Source: Streptomyces sp. NK08204
GTDB taxonomy: Bacteria > Actinomycetota > Actinomycetes > Streptomycetales > Streptomycetaceae
NCBI RefSeq assembly: GCF_020400585.1
Contig: NZ_JAINVF010000002.1
Span: 496,001-560,000, forward strand
Reading direction: 5' to 3'
DNA length: 64,000 bases
A program made the position numbers and the translations under genes. Shown here in pieces: positions 1 to 8,284 of this stretch. Each line of letters starts with the position of its first letter. Position 1 is the stretch's first letter. The notes under the pieces are model-generated. The model searched no databases and was not told the origin of the DNA. It was given only the letters and a program-made list of their open reading frames with translations.

Positions 1-3
1 GTC

Positions 4-1746
4 ATGGCCAAACAGAACGTCGCCGAGCAGTTCGTCGACATCCTCGTCCGCGCCGGGGTGCGCCGCCTCTACGGCGTGGTCGGCGACAGCCTCAACCCTG
101 TCGTGGACGCCGTCCGCCGCAACGCGGCCATCGACTGGATCCACGTGCGCCACGAGGAGACCGCCGCCTTCGCGGCCGGTGCCGAGGCCCAGATCACCGG
201 GAAACTGACCGCCTGCGCCGGTTCCTGCGGGCCGGGCAACCTGCACCTGATCAACGGCCTGTACGACGCCCACCGTTCCATGGCCCCGGTGCTCGCACTC
301 GCCTCGCACATCCCCGCCGGCGAGATCGGCCTCGGCTACTTCCAGGAGACCCACCCCGACCGGCTGTTCCAGGAGTGCAGCCACTACAGCGAGCTGATCT
401 CCAGCCCGAAGCAGATGCCCCGGCTGCTGCACACCGCCATCCAGCACGCGGTCGGGCGGAGCGGCGTGAGCGTGGTGACGCTGCCCGGAGACATCGCCGC
501 CGAACCCGCCCCGGAGAAGGCCCCGCAGAGCGCCCTGGTCACCTCCCGGCCCACCGTCCGGCCCGGCGACGCCGAGATCGACCGGCTGGCGGAGATGATC
601 GACGCCGCCGAGAAGGTCACCCTGTTCTGCGGCAGTGGGACGGCCGGTGCGCACGCCGAGGTGATGGAGTTCGCCGGGAAGATCAAGTCACCGGTGGGGC
701 ACGCCCTGCGCGGGAAGGAGTTCATCCAGTACGACAACCCGTACGACGTCGGCATGAGCGGACTGCTCGGCTACGGCGCCGCCTACGAGGCCACCCACGA
801 GTGCGACCTGCTGATCCTGCTCGGCACCGACTTCCCGTACAACGCCTTCCTGCCGGACGACGTGCGGATCGCCCAGATCGACGTGCGGCCGGAGGTCCTC
901 GGCCGCCGCTGCCGGCTCGACCTCGCCGTGTGGGGCGACGTACGCGAGACGCTGCGCTGCCTGATCCCGCGGGTGAAGGAGAAGACCAGCCGGCGTTTCC
1001 TCGACAGGATGCTGAAGAAACACGCCGACGCGTTGGAGGGCGTCGTCAAGGCGTACACGAGGAAGGTCGACAAGCACGTCCCGGTCCACCCCGAGTACGT
1101 GGCCGCCGTACTCGACGAAGTCGCCGACGACAACGCCGTGTTCACGGTCGACACCGGTATGTGCAATGTGTGGGCCGCCCGGTACGTCTCGCCCAACGGG
1201 CGCCGCCGGATCATCGGTTCGTTCTCGCACGGTTCGATGGCGAACGCGCTGCCCATGGCGATCGGCGCGCAGTTCACCGACCGGGACCGCCAGGTGGTGT
1301 CGATGTCCGGGGACGGCGGGTTCGCCATGTTGATGGGCGACTTCCTGACGCTCGTACAGCACAACCTGCCCGTCAAGGTCGTCCTGTTCAACAACTCCTC
1401 CCTCAGCATGGTGGAGTTGGAGATGCTGGTCGCCGGACTTCCCTCCTACGGCACCGCCAACACCAACCCCGACTTCGCCGCCGTGGCCCGCGCCTGCGGT
1501 GCCCACGGGGTGCGGGTGGAGCATCCCAAGCAGCTCGCCGGCGCGCTGAAGGAGGCCTTCAGGCACAAGGGGCCCGCGCTGGTGGACGTGGTGACCGATC
1601 CGAACGCGCTGTCCATCCCGCCGAAGATCAGCACCGAGATGGTCACCGGCTTCGCCCTGTCCGCATCGAAGATCGTGCTGGACGGCGGTGTGGGCCGCAT
1701 GCTCCAGATGGCCCGCTCCAATCTGCGCAACGTCCCCCGGCCGTGA
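4..1746 (+). CDS. poxB: Pyruvate oxidase / pyruvate:quinone dehydrogenase (PoxB family)
   Basis: A 580-residue ThDP-dependent flavoenzyme that would oxidatively decarboxylate pyruvate to acetate and CO2 and pass electrons to the quinone pool. The N-terminal Pyr domain carries the ThDP-activating Glu in the RHEETAAF motif (about residue 51) and the stretch GSCGPGNLHLINGLYDAH, very close to E. coli PoxB (572 aa). The C-terminal PP domain carries the GDGG...NN ThDP/Mg motif (about residues 438-466). The ATG at 4 gives a full-length family match, so the gene is complete despite starting at the window edge. Family identity is strong; pyruvate as substrate is inferred from similarity. Confidence 0.9.
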   Translation: MAKQNVAEQFVDILVRAGVRRLYGVVGDSLNPVVDAVRRNAAIDWIHVRHEETAAFAAGAEAQITGKLTACAGSCGPGNLHLINGLYDAHRSMAPVLALASHIPAGEIGLGYFQETHPDRLFQECSHYSELISSPKQMPRLLHTAIQHAVGRSGVSVVTLPGDIAAEPAPEKAPQSALVTSRPTVRPGDAEIDRLAEMIDAAEKVTLFCGSGTAGAHAEVMEFAGKIKSPVGHALRGKEFIQYDNPYDVGMSGLLGYGAAYEATHECDLLILLGTDFPYNAFLPDDVRIAQIDVRPEVLGRRCRLDLAVWGDVRETLRCLIPRVKEKTSRRFLDRMLKKHADALEGVVKAYTRKVDKHVPVHPEYVAAVLDEVADDNAVFTVDTGMCNVWAARYVSPNGRRRIIGSFSHGSMANALPMAIGAQFTDRDRQVVSMSGDGGFAMLMGDFLTLVQHNLPVKVVLFNNSSLSMVELEMLVAGLPSYGTANTNPDFAAVARACGAHGVRVEHPKQLAGALKEAFRHKGPALVDVVTDPNALSIPPKISTEMVTGFALSASKIVLDGGVGRMLQMARSNLRNVPRP

Positions 1747-2074
1747 ACCCGCCGCCCCCGCACGACGCGGAACGTCGGTTTCCGGACATTTTCCCGTCGC
1801 GCGGCGGCGGCCGGACACCCGGTGCCGGGGGCGCCGTCCCTCCGTGCCGGGGCGAACGGGTTGCCGTACGGCGACCGCCCGGTGTCCCGCGGCGGTCCAA
1901 GCGGGCGCGGCGCGAGCGGGAGGGGGCCGCAGGACCGGTGAGCAGGGGCGTCGAACAGTGGCCGAACAGGCGGGCGTGGCCGGGCCGCAAGGAGTGTGCG
2001 GGGGCCGGCCGGGAAAGGATCTGCCGTGAACGTGTTCGACCGGAGGGGCGGTTCAGCGGCGTCGGGCGGGGGTC
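1747..2074. other. Intergenic region, no gene recognised
   Basis: 328 bases between the poxB-like gene and the HATPase gene. Open frames here are GC-driven and end inside the next gene in another frame. I see no convincing hairpin terminator or promoter hexamer pair. Confidence 0.5.
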
Positions 2075-2542
2075 ATGAAGAGGCAGGCACGAGGGGGCGG
2101 CCCGGTGGCCGTCGGGGGCGCCTCGGCACAGGCGGGGGAGCCGGTCCGGGCGGGCAGGCCGGTACAGCTCCGGCGCAGGCTGGGACGGGCTGACCTGAAG
2201 GCGGTGCCGGAGGCGCGCCGGGAGGTGCGCGAACTGCTGCAGCACTGGGGCAGGCCGGGCCGCTCGCAGATCGCCGAACTGCTGACGAGTGAACTGGTCA
2301 CCAACGCGCTCGTCCACACCGACGACGAAGCTGTCCTGACAGCCGTGGTCGGGCCCGGCGTACTGCGGGTGGAGGTACGGGACTTCATGGCGTGCAGGCC
2401 GCATCTGCGGGCGCCTGACGCGGACAGTGACACCCACGGCCGTGGCCTGCTCCTGGTGCAGTCCCTCGCGGACGCGTGGGGCGTACGGCCGCACAAGGTG
2501 GGCAAGTCGGTGTGGTTCGAGCTGGGGCCCGAGGCCGCGTGA
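2075..2542 (+). CDS. ATP-binding regulatory protein (HATPase_c, anti-sigma type)
   Basis: A 155-residue protein with the GHKL ATP-binding fold used by SpoIIAB/RsbW-like anti-sigma kinases. The N-box ELVTNALVHT lies around residues 72-81 and the G-box HGRGLLLVQSLADAW around 120-134. The first about 35 residues are low-complexity. Streptomyces genomes encode dozens of these single-domain proteins, many with no assigned partner. No sigma factor or antagonist gene lies beside it, so the target is unknown. The ATG at 2075 is the first plausible start; the ribosome site is weak. Confidence 0.8.
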   Translation: MKRQARGGGPVAVGGASAQAGEPVRAGRPVQLRRRLGRADLKAVPEARREVRELLQHWGRPGRSQIAELLTSELVTNALVHTDDEAVLTAVVGPGVLRVEVRDFMACRPHLRAPDADSDTHGRGLLLVQSLADAWGVRPHKVGKSVWFELGPEAA

Positions 2543-2591
2543 GCCCAGCGGTGACGGAACGACGCGCATGCGCGTCGGCACAGGGACGGAA

Positions 2592-2632
2592 ACGGGCCGG
2601 GGCGTGACCCCTGCGGTCACGCCCCGGCCCGT
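2592..2632. terminator. Bidirectional hairpin terminator
   Basis: Perfect 17-bp stem (2592-2608 pairs with 2616-2632) with a 7-nt loop. It lies between the convergent HATPase and DUF2637 genes. There is no U-tract, which is usual in Streptomyces. Confidence 0.8.
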
Positions 2633-2665
2633 CGGATGCCAGACGTCCGGACTGTCAGGCCCGGC

Positions 2666-3709
2666 CTAGCCGAACTGCTGCTCCAGATCCTTCAGTTTGC
2701 GCTCCAGGGAGTCCAGTCGCGGCAGAGCCATGGTGTCGTCCTCCGCGGTGAGGTCGACGGTGACCGGCTCAGAGCCGCGGCGGACCGGCTGGAGGGAGGG
2801 CCGAGCGCGTACCGGCAGCTGCTCCGCGGTCGATAGGGCAGGCTCCGCGGTCGGCTGCGCGGAGCCGCGCTCCACGGCCTGCACCTCGACCTGACGCCCT
2901 CCGGCGCGGCCGGCGAAGCCGCGGTGACCCCGGCTGATGGCCTTGAGCTGGGCGCGCTCCATCCGCTCCTGCTCGCGCCGCCGCTGCCGCGTCTCCTCCT
3001 TCTTCCGCGCGTCGTCGCGGACCTCCTCGACTGCCTCGTCGAGGCTGCGCACGTTCTCCAGCAGCATCAGCGACCACGCCCTGTAGGTCTCGCGGGGAGC
3101 CCGCAGCCAGCGCACGATGCGGATCTGCGGCAGCGGACGCGGCACCAGGCCCTGCTCGCGCAGCGCGGCCCGTCGGGTCTGCTTCAGTGCCCGGTCGAAC
3201 AGCACGGCCGCCGACAGGGACATGCCCGAGAAGAACTGCGGGGCGCCCGCGTGGCCGACACCCCTGGGCGCGTGCACCCAGTTGAACCAGGCCGCTGCCG
3301 CCGCGAACAGCCACACCAGTATCCGGGAACCGAGGGCCGCGTCACCGTGGCTGGCCTCGCGCACCGCGAGGACGGAGCAGAACATCGCCGCGCCGTCCAG
3401 GCCGAACGGCACCAGGTACTGCCAGCCGTCGGTCAGTCCGAGGTTCTGCTCGCCGAAGCCGACCAGGCCGTGGAAGGACAGGGCAGCCGCCACCGCGGCA
3501 CAGCAGAACAGAAGCACGTAGGAGGCCGTGCCGTAGATGGCCTCCTTGCGCCTGCGGCGCTCCTCGCTGCGCTCCCACGAGTCGTCCGCACTCGCGTTCT
3601 CCCCGGAGGAGCGCTTGCCGCGCGCGAGCACCGCCACCGCCGCCAGCATGCCCAGGAGCAGTACGGCGCCCGGAAGCAGCCAGTTCAGCGATATGTCGGT
3701 CAGTCTCAT
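2666..3709 (-). CDS. DUF2637-like multi-spanning membrane protein
   Basis: A 347-residue membrane protein. Hydrophobic segments lie near residues 9-28, 60-80, 98-117, 128-146 and 155-172. A charged, probably coiled-coil cytoplasmic region (about 220-270, rich in Arg/Glu) and a Pro/Ala-rich tail follow. The membrane part resembles the DUF2637 family, some members of which sit on actinomycete plasmids beside transfer or replication genes; the function is unknown. The ATG at 3709 is preceded by AGGGACC. Upstream starts would add a non-hydrophobic leader and lack a better ribosome site. Confidence 0.7.
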   Translation of the reverse strand: MRLTDISLNWLLPGAVLLLGMLAAVAVLARGKRSSGENASADDSWERSEERRRRKEAIYGTASYVLLFCCAAVAAALSFHGLVGFGEQNLGLTDGWQYLVPFGLDGAAMFCSVLAVREASHGDAALGSRILVWLFAAAAAWFNWVHAPRGVGHAGAPQFFSGMSLSAAVLFDRALKQTRRAALREQGLVPRPLPQIRIVRWLRAPRETYRAWSLMLLENVRSLDEAVEEVRDDARKKEETRQRRREQERMERAQLKAISRGHRGFAGRAGGRQVEVQAVERGSAQPTAEPALSTAEQLPVRARPSLQPVRRGSEPVTVDLTAEDDTMALPRLDSLERKLKDLEQQFG

Positions 3710-4159
3710 CAGGGGTCCCTTGCATTGGGATAGGGCGTAACGCCCGCCATAGTGGCCCACTCCCGAGGGCCCTCAGGGGGTTTCGGGGCAAGAGGCCGCC
3801 AAGGAGGTGCAAGGGGATGCCCAGGACGGCGTTCTGCTCGAACTGCCGCATGAGGGGCGGGAGTTGAGTTCGAATAAGACTACCCGTACGGATGGTTCCT
3901 CGGAAAGTTCCTGCGGCAAGTGAGGAACTCGTGAATTACCTGTCCGCGACCGGGCGGTCCCATCGCGATGATCTTAGTGGATGAGTGGCCGTACCCGGCG
4001 GCCGTGCGGGAGTCACGGAGCGCGCTCAGGCAAGGTAAGGCTAGCCTGATCAGGCGCTTTCGAAGTTTGACGTACCGGCCGGTGCGCATAAGGTGCTTGA
4101 CGGACAGGAGACAACCCGTCGTTAATGACCCAAGTGCCGACAAGCCGCCAGGAGGGCCC
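3710..4159. promoter_or_regulatory. Divergent promoter region of the DUF2637-like gene and the GntR gene
   Basis: No gene is recognised in these 450 bases. It contains GGGCG-TAA-CGCCC (3733-3745) just upstream of the minus-strand gene. An inverted repeat GTTCCTC/GAGGAAC lies at 3895-3928. An iron-box-like palindrome lies at 4031-4049. A promoter-like pair TTGACG (4067-4072) and TAAGGT (4089-4094), 16 bp apart, points toward the GntR gene. The first two palindromes are of unknown use. Confidence 0.5.
4031..4049 (+). promoter_or_regulatory. Iron-box-like (DmdR/IdeR) operator
   Basis: The 19-mer CAAGGTAAGGCTAGCCTGA matches most positions of the actinobacterial iron-box consensus TTAGGTTAGGCTNACCTAA and has a perfect AGGCTAGCCT core. 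It lies 17 bp upstream of a TTGACG hexamer leading into the GntR gene. Binding by an iron repressor is inferred only from sequence similarity. Confidence 0.5.
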
Positions 4160-4876
4160 GTGAAGCAGGGCGCGCAGGGCTTTCCCGCCGCCGTGCGGGG
4201 CGCGCGCGGTGAGCACACGCAGAGTGAGCAGCCGATTGCGCAGCCGCGTTCCGTCGTGCGGCGCTCCTCCGTGCGCGGGCAGATCCTGGACGCGCTGCGC
4301 ACGGCCCTGGTGACCGGCGAGCTGCACCCCGGGCAGGTCTATTCGGCGCCGGTGCTCGGGGAGCGTTTCGGGGTCTCCGCGACGCCCGTGCGGGAGGCCA
4401 TGCAGCAGCTCGCCCTGGAGGGTGCCGTCGAGGTCGTGCCCAACCGCGGCTTCCGGGTCGTCGAGCGCGGCGCACGTGAGCTGGCCGAGCTGGCGGAGGT
4501 ACGGGCGCTGATCGAGGTGCCGGTGATGATGCAGCTCGCCTGCACGGTGGCCGCCGAACGGTGGGCCGAACTCCGGCCGCTCGCGGAGGAGACGGTATGC
4601 GCCGCATCCTCCGGCTGCGCGGCGACGTACGCGGAGTCCGACCGGGCCTTCCACCGGGCGCTGCTGTCCCTGTCCGGCAACGGGCAGCTGGTCCGGATCG
4701 CGGAGGACCTGCACCGGCGCGCGCAGCTGCCGCTGGTCGGGGGGCCGGTTCGGCACAGGCGGGCGGAGCTGCTGGCGGACGCGGCGGAGCACACGGCGCT
4801 GCTCGAGGCGCTGATCGCGCGGGACCTGGACGTGGTGCGGGACCTGGTGGGCGAGCACTTCGCGGGCGCGGACTGA
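4160..4876 (+). CDS. GntR-family transcriptional regulator (FCD/FadR subfamily)
   Basis: A 238-residue repressor-type protein. The winged-helix GntR domain spans about residues 36-104 (LGERFGVSATPVREAMQQL is the recognition region). An all-helical FCD ligand-binding domain follows. The GTG at 4160 is chosen because AGGAGGG lies 4-9 bases upstream. A longer frame opens at 3968 but would place the iron box and promoter inside the gene. Ligand and targets are unknown. The gene ends just before a strong hairpin. Confidence 0.85.
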   Translation: MKQGAQGFPAAVRGARGEHTQSEQPIAQPRSVVRRSSVRGQILDALRTALVTGELHPGQVYSAPVLGERFGVSATPVREAMQQLALEGAVEVVPNRGFRVVERGARELAELAEVRALIEVPVMMQLACTVAAERWAELRPLAEETVCAASSGCAATYAESDRAFHRALLSLSGNGQLVRIAEDLHRRAQLPLVGGPVRHRRAELLADAAEHTALLEALIARDLDVVRDLVGEHFAGAD

Positions 4877-4902
4877 TCGGTCCCCTGTGCTTCGGCGGAC
4901 GA

Positions 4903-4937
4903 CCACCCTGGAAGGCGCGGGCCGCCTTCCAGGGTGG
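4903..4937 (+). terminator. Hairpin terminator after the GntR gene
   Basis: Perfect stem: CCACCCTGGAAGGC (4903-4916) pairs with 4924-4937 around a 7-nt loop. It starts 26 bases after the stop codon and abuts the tandem repeat that follows. Confidence 0.8.
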
Positions 4938-5290
4938 GTCCGTCGTGGCCGCTCGCGTTGTACCGCGTGGCTGTGGGGGCGGGGGCCTGTCGGTGGGGTG
5001 ACCTTCCGGGTGTGGGTCGGTCGTGGGTGTTCGTGGTGTTTGCCGTGCCTCTGGGGGCCCGGAGGGCGCTTTCCGGGGTGGGTCGGTCGTGGCCGCTCGG
5101 GTTGTGCCGCGTGGCTGTGGGGGTGGGGGCCTGTCGGTGGGGTGACCTTCCGGGTGTGGGTCGGTCGTGGGTGTTCGTGGTGTTTGCCGTGCCTCTGGGG
5201 GCCCGGGGGGCTGTCGGCGGGGTGGCTTTCCGGGATGGGTCCGCTGTGGCCGCTCGCGTTGTTTCCCGCGCCCTTGGGAAGCCGCGGTCC
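4934..5290. repeat. 144-bp imperfect tandem repeat, about 2.4 copies
   Basis: A motif beginning GGTGGGTCcGTCGTGGCCGC recurs at about 4934, 5078 and (diverged) 5235. The first two copies are 144 bp apart and nearly identical, including GTGACCTTCCGGGTGTGGG and GGTGTTTGCCGTGCCTCTGG. The third start is about 157 bp on and more diverged. The strand is unusually G/T-rich (purine/pyrimidine skew) compared with its surroundings. Open frames across it repeat too but have no start-site support, so I treat it as non-coding. Confidence 0.85.
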
Positions 5291-5328
5291 CGTCGGCGCG
5301 GGCACGTGAAACCCCGGTCGGCCCACGC

Positions 5329-6111
5329 CTACGCCGTCGCCACCCCCGGCGTGGGCGGCGTCAGCTGCCGGGCCAGCCAGGTGGGTACACCCCCGAGGAG
5401 TCGAAACAGACGCCGGGCCTCATCGCGCAGCCGGGACGCCTCCGGTTCGGACTCCGTGTCCGCCAGGGACGCCAGCGCGGGCGCCGTACCCACCAGGTAC
5501 CCCAGCTCCTCCCTGATCCGGAGGGACTCGGCGAAGCCGTGCCTCGCCTCGGCCAGCTCGCCGTCGCGCAGCGCGAGTCCGGCCAGGTGGCGCCAGGTGA
5601 AGGACAGCAGCAGCGGGTCGGCGTGCGCGGTGGCGCCCGCATGGGCCCGGCGGTAGGCCGCGCGGGCCGCCTGCGGGGAGCGGGTCAGGTTCTCGGCGAG
5701 CAGACCCCGGCGGAAGTCCAGCAGCGCCCGGCCCGCACCCCCCGGAGGGATCAGCGCCGCCGCCCGGCCGAGCGCCGCCCGCGCCTCGTCCGCCCGGTCC
5801 CGTACGCCGTGCAGCGTGGCCGCGTAGGCGAGCTGGCCGCGTTCGCAGGCCGCCGCTCCCCGCTCCTCGTCGCTGTGGGCCAGCGCCTCGGCCATCCGCA
5901 GCGCGTCCTCGGCCTCCGCCCAACCGCGCTCGGTGTACAGGCACCGCTCCACCAGCAGCGCGGCCCGTTGCAGAGCCGAGCCGGGGCTGTCGGCCGGCAG
6001 CAGCGCCGCCGCGTCTGCCCAGCAGGCCCGCGAGCGCAAGCGCCATACCGCGGTCTGGAGCGGATCGTCGTCGGCGGTCGTTCCGTTACCAGACATGGCG
6101 GAATGCGCCAC
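5329..6111 (-). CDS. TPR-like helical repeat protein
   Basis: About 260 residues, almost entirely alpha-helical and Ala/Leu/Arg-rich. Repeated helix pairs (for example around CERGQLAYAATLHGVRDRADEARAALG) resemble tetratricopeptide repeats. No enzymatic or DNA-binding domain is visible. GTG at 6111 is favoured because GGGGAGG lies 4 bases upstream; ATG at 6096 (15 residue-bases in) lacks a site at normal spacing. It converges on the GntR gene across the tandem repeat and is downstream of, and opposite in strand to, nothing diagnostic. Role unknown, presumably a protein-interaction scaffold. Confidence 0.65.
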   Translation of the reverse strand: MAHSAMSGNGTTADDDPLQTAVWRLRSRACWADAAALLPADSPGSALQRAALLVERCLYTERGWAEAEDALRMAEALAHSDEERGAAACERGQLAYAATLHGVRDRADEARAALGRAAALIPPGGAGRALLDFRRGLLAENLTRSPQAARAAYRRAHAGATAHADPLLLSFTWRHLAGLALRDGELAEARHGFAESLRIREELGYLVGTAPALASLADTESEPEASRLRDEARRLFRLLGGVPTWLARQLTPPTPGVATA

Positions 6112-6261
6112 GTTGCCTCCCCGAGCACGCCATCGAGCTGTTGAGTGGTGGCGGCATTCCAGCACCAATATCCGCGCCGGGCCAAGAGGGTGGGTGAAAG
6201 ATTTCACAAAGTAGGGGGAGGTTGGCGTGACTTGGTTTGTCCGCCGTGCACCCCCGTGACC

Positions 6262-7935
6262 TCAGCTCATGCGCAGCGCCAGGAAGAAGTCGAGCTTGTC
6301 CTCCAGGCGCGACAGGTCACGTCCCGTCAACTGCTCGATTCGGCCGACCCGGTAGCGCAGCGTGTTGACGTGCAGGTGGAGGCGGGTGGCGCAGCGGGTC
6401 CAGGAGCCGTCGCAGTCCAGGAACGCCTCCAGGGTCGGGATCAGCTCCGCGCGGTGGCGGCGGTCGTACTCCTTCAGGGGGTCGAGCAGGCGCGCGGTGA
6501 ACGCGCGGCGGACGTCGTCGGGGACGAACGGCAGCAGCAGGACGTGACTGGCCAGTTCCTGGTGGCCGGCCGCGCAGACCCGGCCGGGGCGGGCCGCCGC
6601 CACCCGGCGGGCGTGCCGGGCCTCCTCCAGAGCCCCCCGCAGTCCCTCCGCGGAGTGCACGGCAGCGCTGACGCCGAGGGTCAGCCGCCCGTCGTCGTCC
6701 AGGCCCGCCGACAGCGGCTCCCGTACGGACTTCACGAGGGCGTCGGCGAGCAGGCCCCGCTCGGAGCCGTCGTGCTCGCTGGAGACCGCCGGGAGCGGGA
6801 CGAGCGCGATCGCCTCGTCGCCGGTGTGCGCGACCGCGATCCGGTCGGACGGCTCGGGGCCGGTGGCCTGCGGGTCGACCAGGACCTCCTCCAGCAGCGA
6901 CTGGGCGACCGGGCCGCCCTCGATGTCGCCGCCCTCCCACTCGACCCGGGCCACGACCACCTGCCAGTGCGGGGCGGCGCCGAGGCCGGGCAGCAGCACC
7001 GGCGCGGCGACCCGGAGGCGCGCGGCGATCTCGGCGGGCGCGGCGCCCGTCTGCACCAGCTCCAGCACCTCCTGCGCGAGCCGGCGCCGCACGGTGCGCG
7101 CCGCTTCCCTGCGGTCCCGCTCGACGGCGATCAGCTGGGTGACGCCCTGGAGCAGGTCCAGACGCTCCTCCGGCCAGTCCCCGGCATCCGCCTCGACGGC
7201 CAGCAGCCAGTCCGACAGCACCGTCTCGCGCACGTCGCGGGCGGCCTGCGGGGAGCGGCCCGTGGAGCGGATCGGGAAGAGGGAGTACGTCGTCTGGCCG
7301 AGCGGCACCCGGTACGGTCCGCGCCGGCCGGTGCGGGTGGCCGCCAAGTGCTCGCCGGCGAGCCTGGCGCAGGTCTCCGCGGGCAGCGCCGGGCCCGCCT
7401 CCTTGGAGCCGGCTATCAGCCGGCCGGTGGGGGAGAGTACCCAGGCGCGCAGGTCCAGGTCGGTGCCGAGCAGGTCCAGGACCACGTCCGGGCCGCCGCC
7501 CGCCGGGCCCGAGGTCATCATCCGCCGGTGCCGGTCCACCACGGCCGCGAGGTCCCCGGCCCGCTCGACGGAGACCTGCCGTACCACGTGCTCGGTGATC
7601 GTCGCGAACGCCACCGACTCGTGCACCGCGAACAGCGGCAGCCGGTGCCGCGCGCAGGCCAGCACCAGGTCGTCCGGCACATCGCCCAGCTCCGCCTCAC
7701 CGGCCGCCAGCGCCGCCACCCCGGCCTGTACGAGGATCCGCACGAACGGCTCGGAGTCGTCTGCGTTCCGGCGCCAGGCCAGGCCGGTCAGCACCAGTTC
7801 GCCGCCGGAGAGGTAGCGGCTCGGATCGCGCAGGTCGGTCGTCATGACCCCGCGCACGGTGCGGTCCAGCTCGTCCTCGCCGCCGAGCAGCCGCAGGCCC
7901 AGCGCATCGGTGTCCAGCAGTGCGCGCAGCCGCAT
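6262..7935 (-). CDS. PucR-family transcriptional regulator of purine catabolism
   Basis: A 557-residue PucR-type regulator. An N-terminal PucR/PurC-like sensory domain covers about residues 5-125. A GGDEF-like middle region follows. The C-terminal helix-turn-helix (about 490-550) contains LHLHVNTLRYRVGRIEQLTGRDL, the hallmark of this family. It is transcribed divergently from the xanthine dehydrogenase operon, 349 bp away, which strongly suggests it controls purine degradation in response to a pathway intermediate, as B. subtilis PucR does. Activation versus repression cannot be told from sequence. Confidence 0.88.
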   Translation of the reverse strand: MRLRALLDTDALGLRLLGGEDELDRTVRGVMTTDLRDPSRYLSGGELVLTGLAWRRNADDSEPFVRILVQAGVAALAAGEAELGDVPDDLVLACARHRLPLFAVHESVAFATITEHVVRQVSVERAGDLAAVVDRHRRMMTSGPAGGGPDVVLDLLGTDLDLRAWVLSPTGRLIAGSKEAGPALPAETCARLAGEHLAATRTGRRGPYRVPLGQTTYSLFPIRSTGRSPQAARDVRETVLSDWLLAVEADAGDWPEERLDLLQGVTQLIAVERDRREAARTVRRRLAQEVLELVQTGAAPAEIAARLRVAAPVLLPGLGAAPHWQVVVARVEWEGGDIEGGPVAQSLLEEVLVDPQATGPEPSDRIAVAHTGDEAIALVPLPAVSSEHDGSERGLLADALVKSVREPLSAGLDDDGRLTLGVSAAVHSAEGLRGALEEARHARRVAAARPGRVCAAGHQELASHVLLLPFVPDDVRRAFTARLLDPLKEYDRRHRAELIPTLEAFLDCDGSWTRCATRLHLHVNTLRYRVGRIEQLTGRDLSRLEDKLDFFLALRMS

Positions 7936-8284
7936 GTCGTCGCCGCCGTTCTTTGTCTCGAAACCTACGATGAGCCCCGGTGGAGGGACAGACAGGAGGT
8001 ACCGGTGCGGGGGCGCACGGGCCGTCCTGCGGGGCCGTCGGGCCGCTTTCCCGCGTTTCCCCGGGAAAACGGAGAGGTTACCGATGACCTTCGTTCATAC
8101 GAATCTACAAGATGCCCGCCCTGGCCAGCCAACTCCTTCATGGTTTCGGTGACTGACCCCGCTGGAGTGCCGAGCGGTGTACTGAGTCCGCTCCGCGTTG
8201 ACAGGACACGAACGAGCCGGGCCCGCCGCACACGGATTGGCTCAATCTGAACGACCCACGAGACGAAGAAGAAGAGAGCCGGTC
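7936..8284. promoter_or_regulatory. Divergent pucR / xdh promoter region
   Basis: 349 bases with no gene recognised. It contains a perfect inverted repeat TTCGT-TCAT-ACGAA (8090-8103), a candidate operator. A TTGACA hexamer lies at 8208-8213, but without a good -10 at 16-18 bp. The inverted repeat sits roughly midway between the two genes. Confidence 0.5.

Noticed and set aside
3968..4159. N-terminal extension of the GntR regulator from an ATG at 3968
   Set aside because: It would place the iron-box-like site and a promoter in the gene, and GTG 4160 has a strong AGGAGGG.
4934..5309. A repetitive Gly/Trp-rich small protein across the 144-bp repeats
   Set aside because: No ribosome site, no signal peptide and frames open in several phases; better explained as non-coding repeat.
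8208..8236. Promoter for xdh at TTGACA 8208
   Set aside because: No acceptable -10 is present 16-18 bp downstream, so I do not list it as a promoter.
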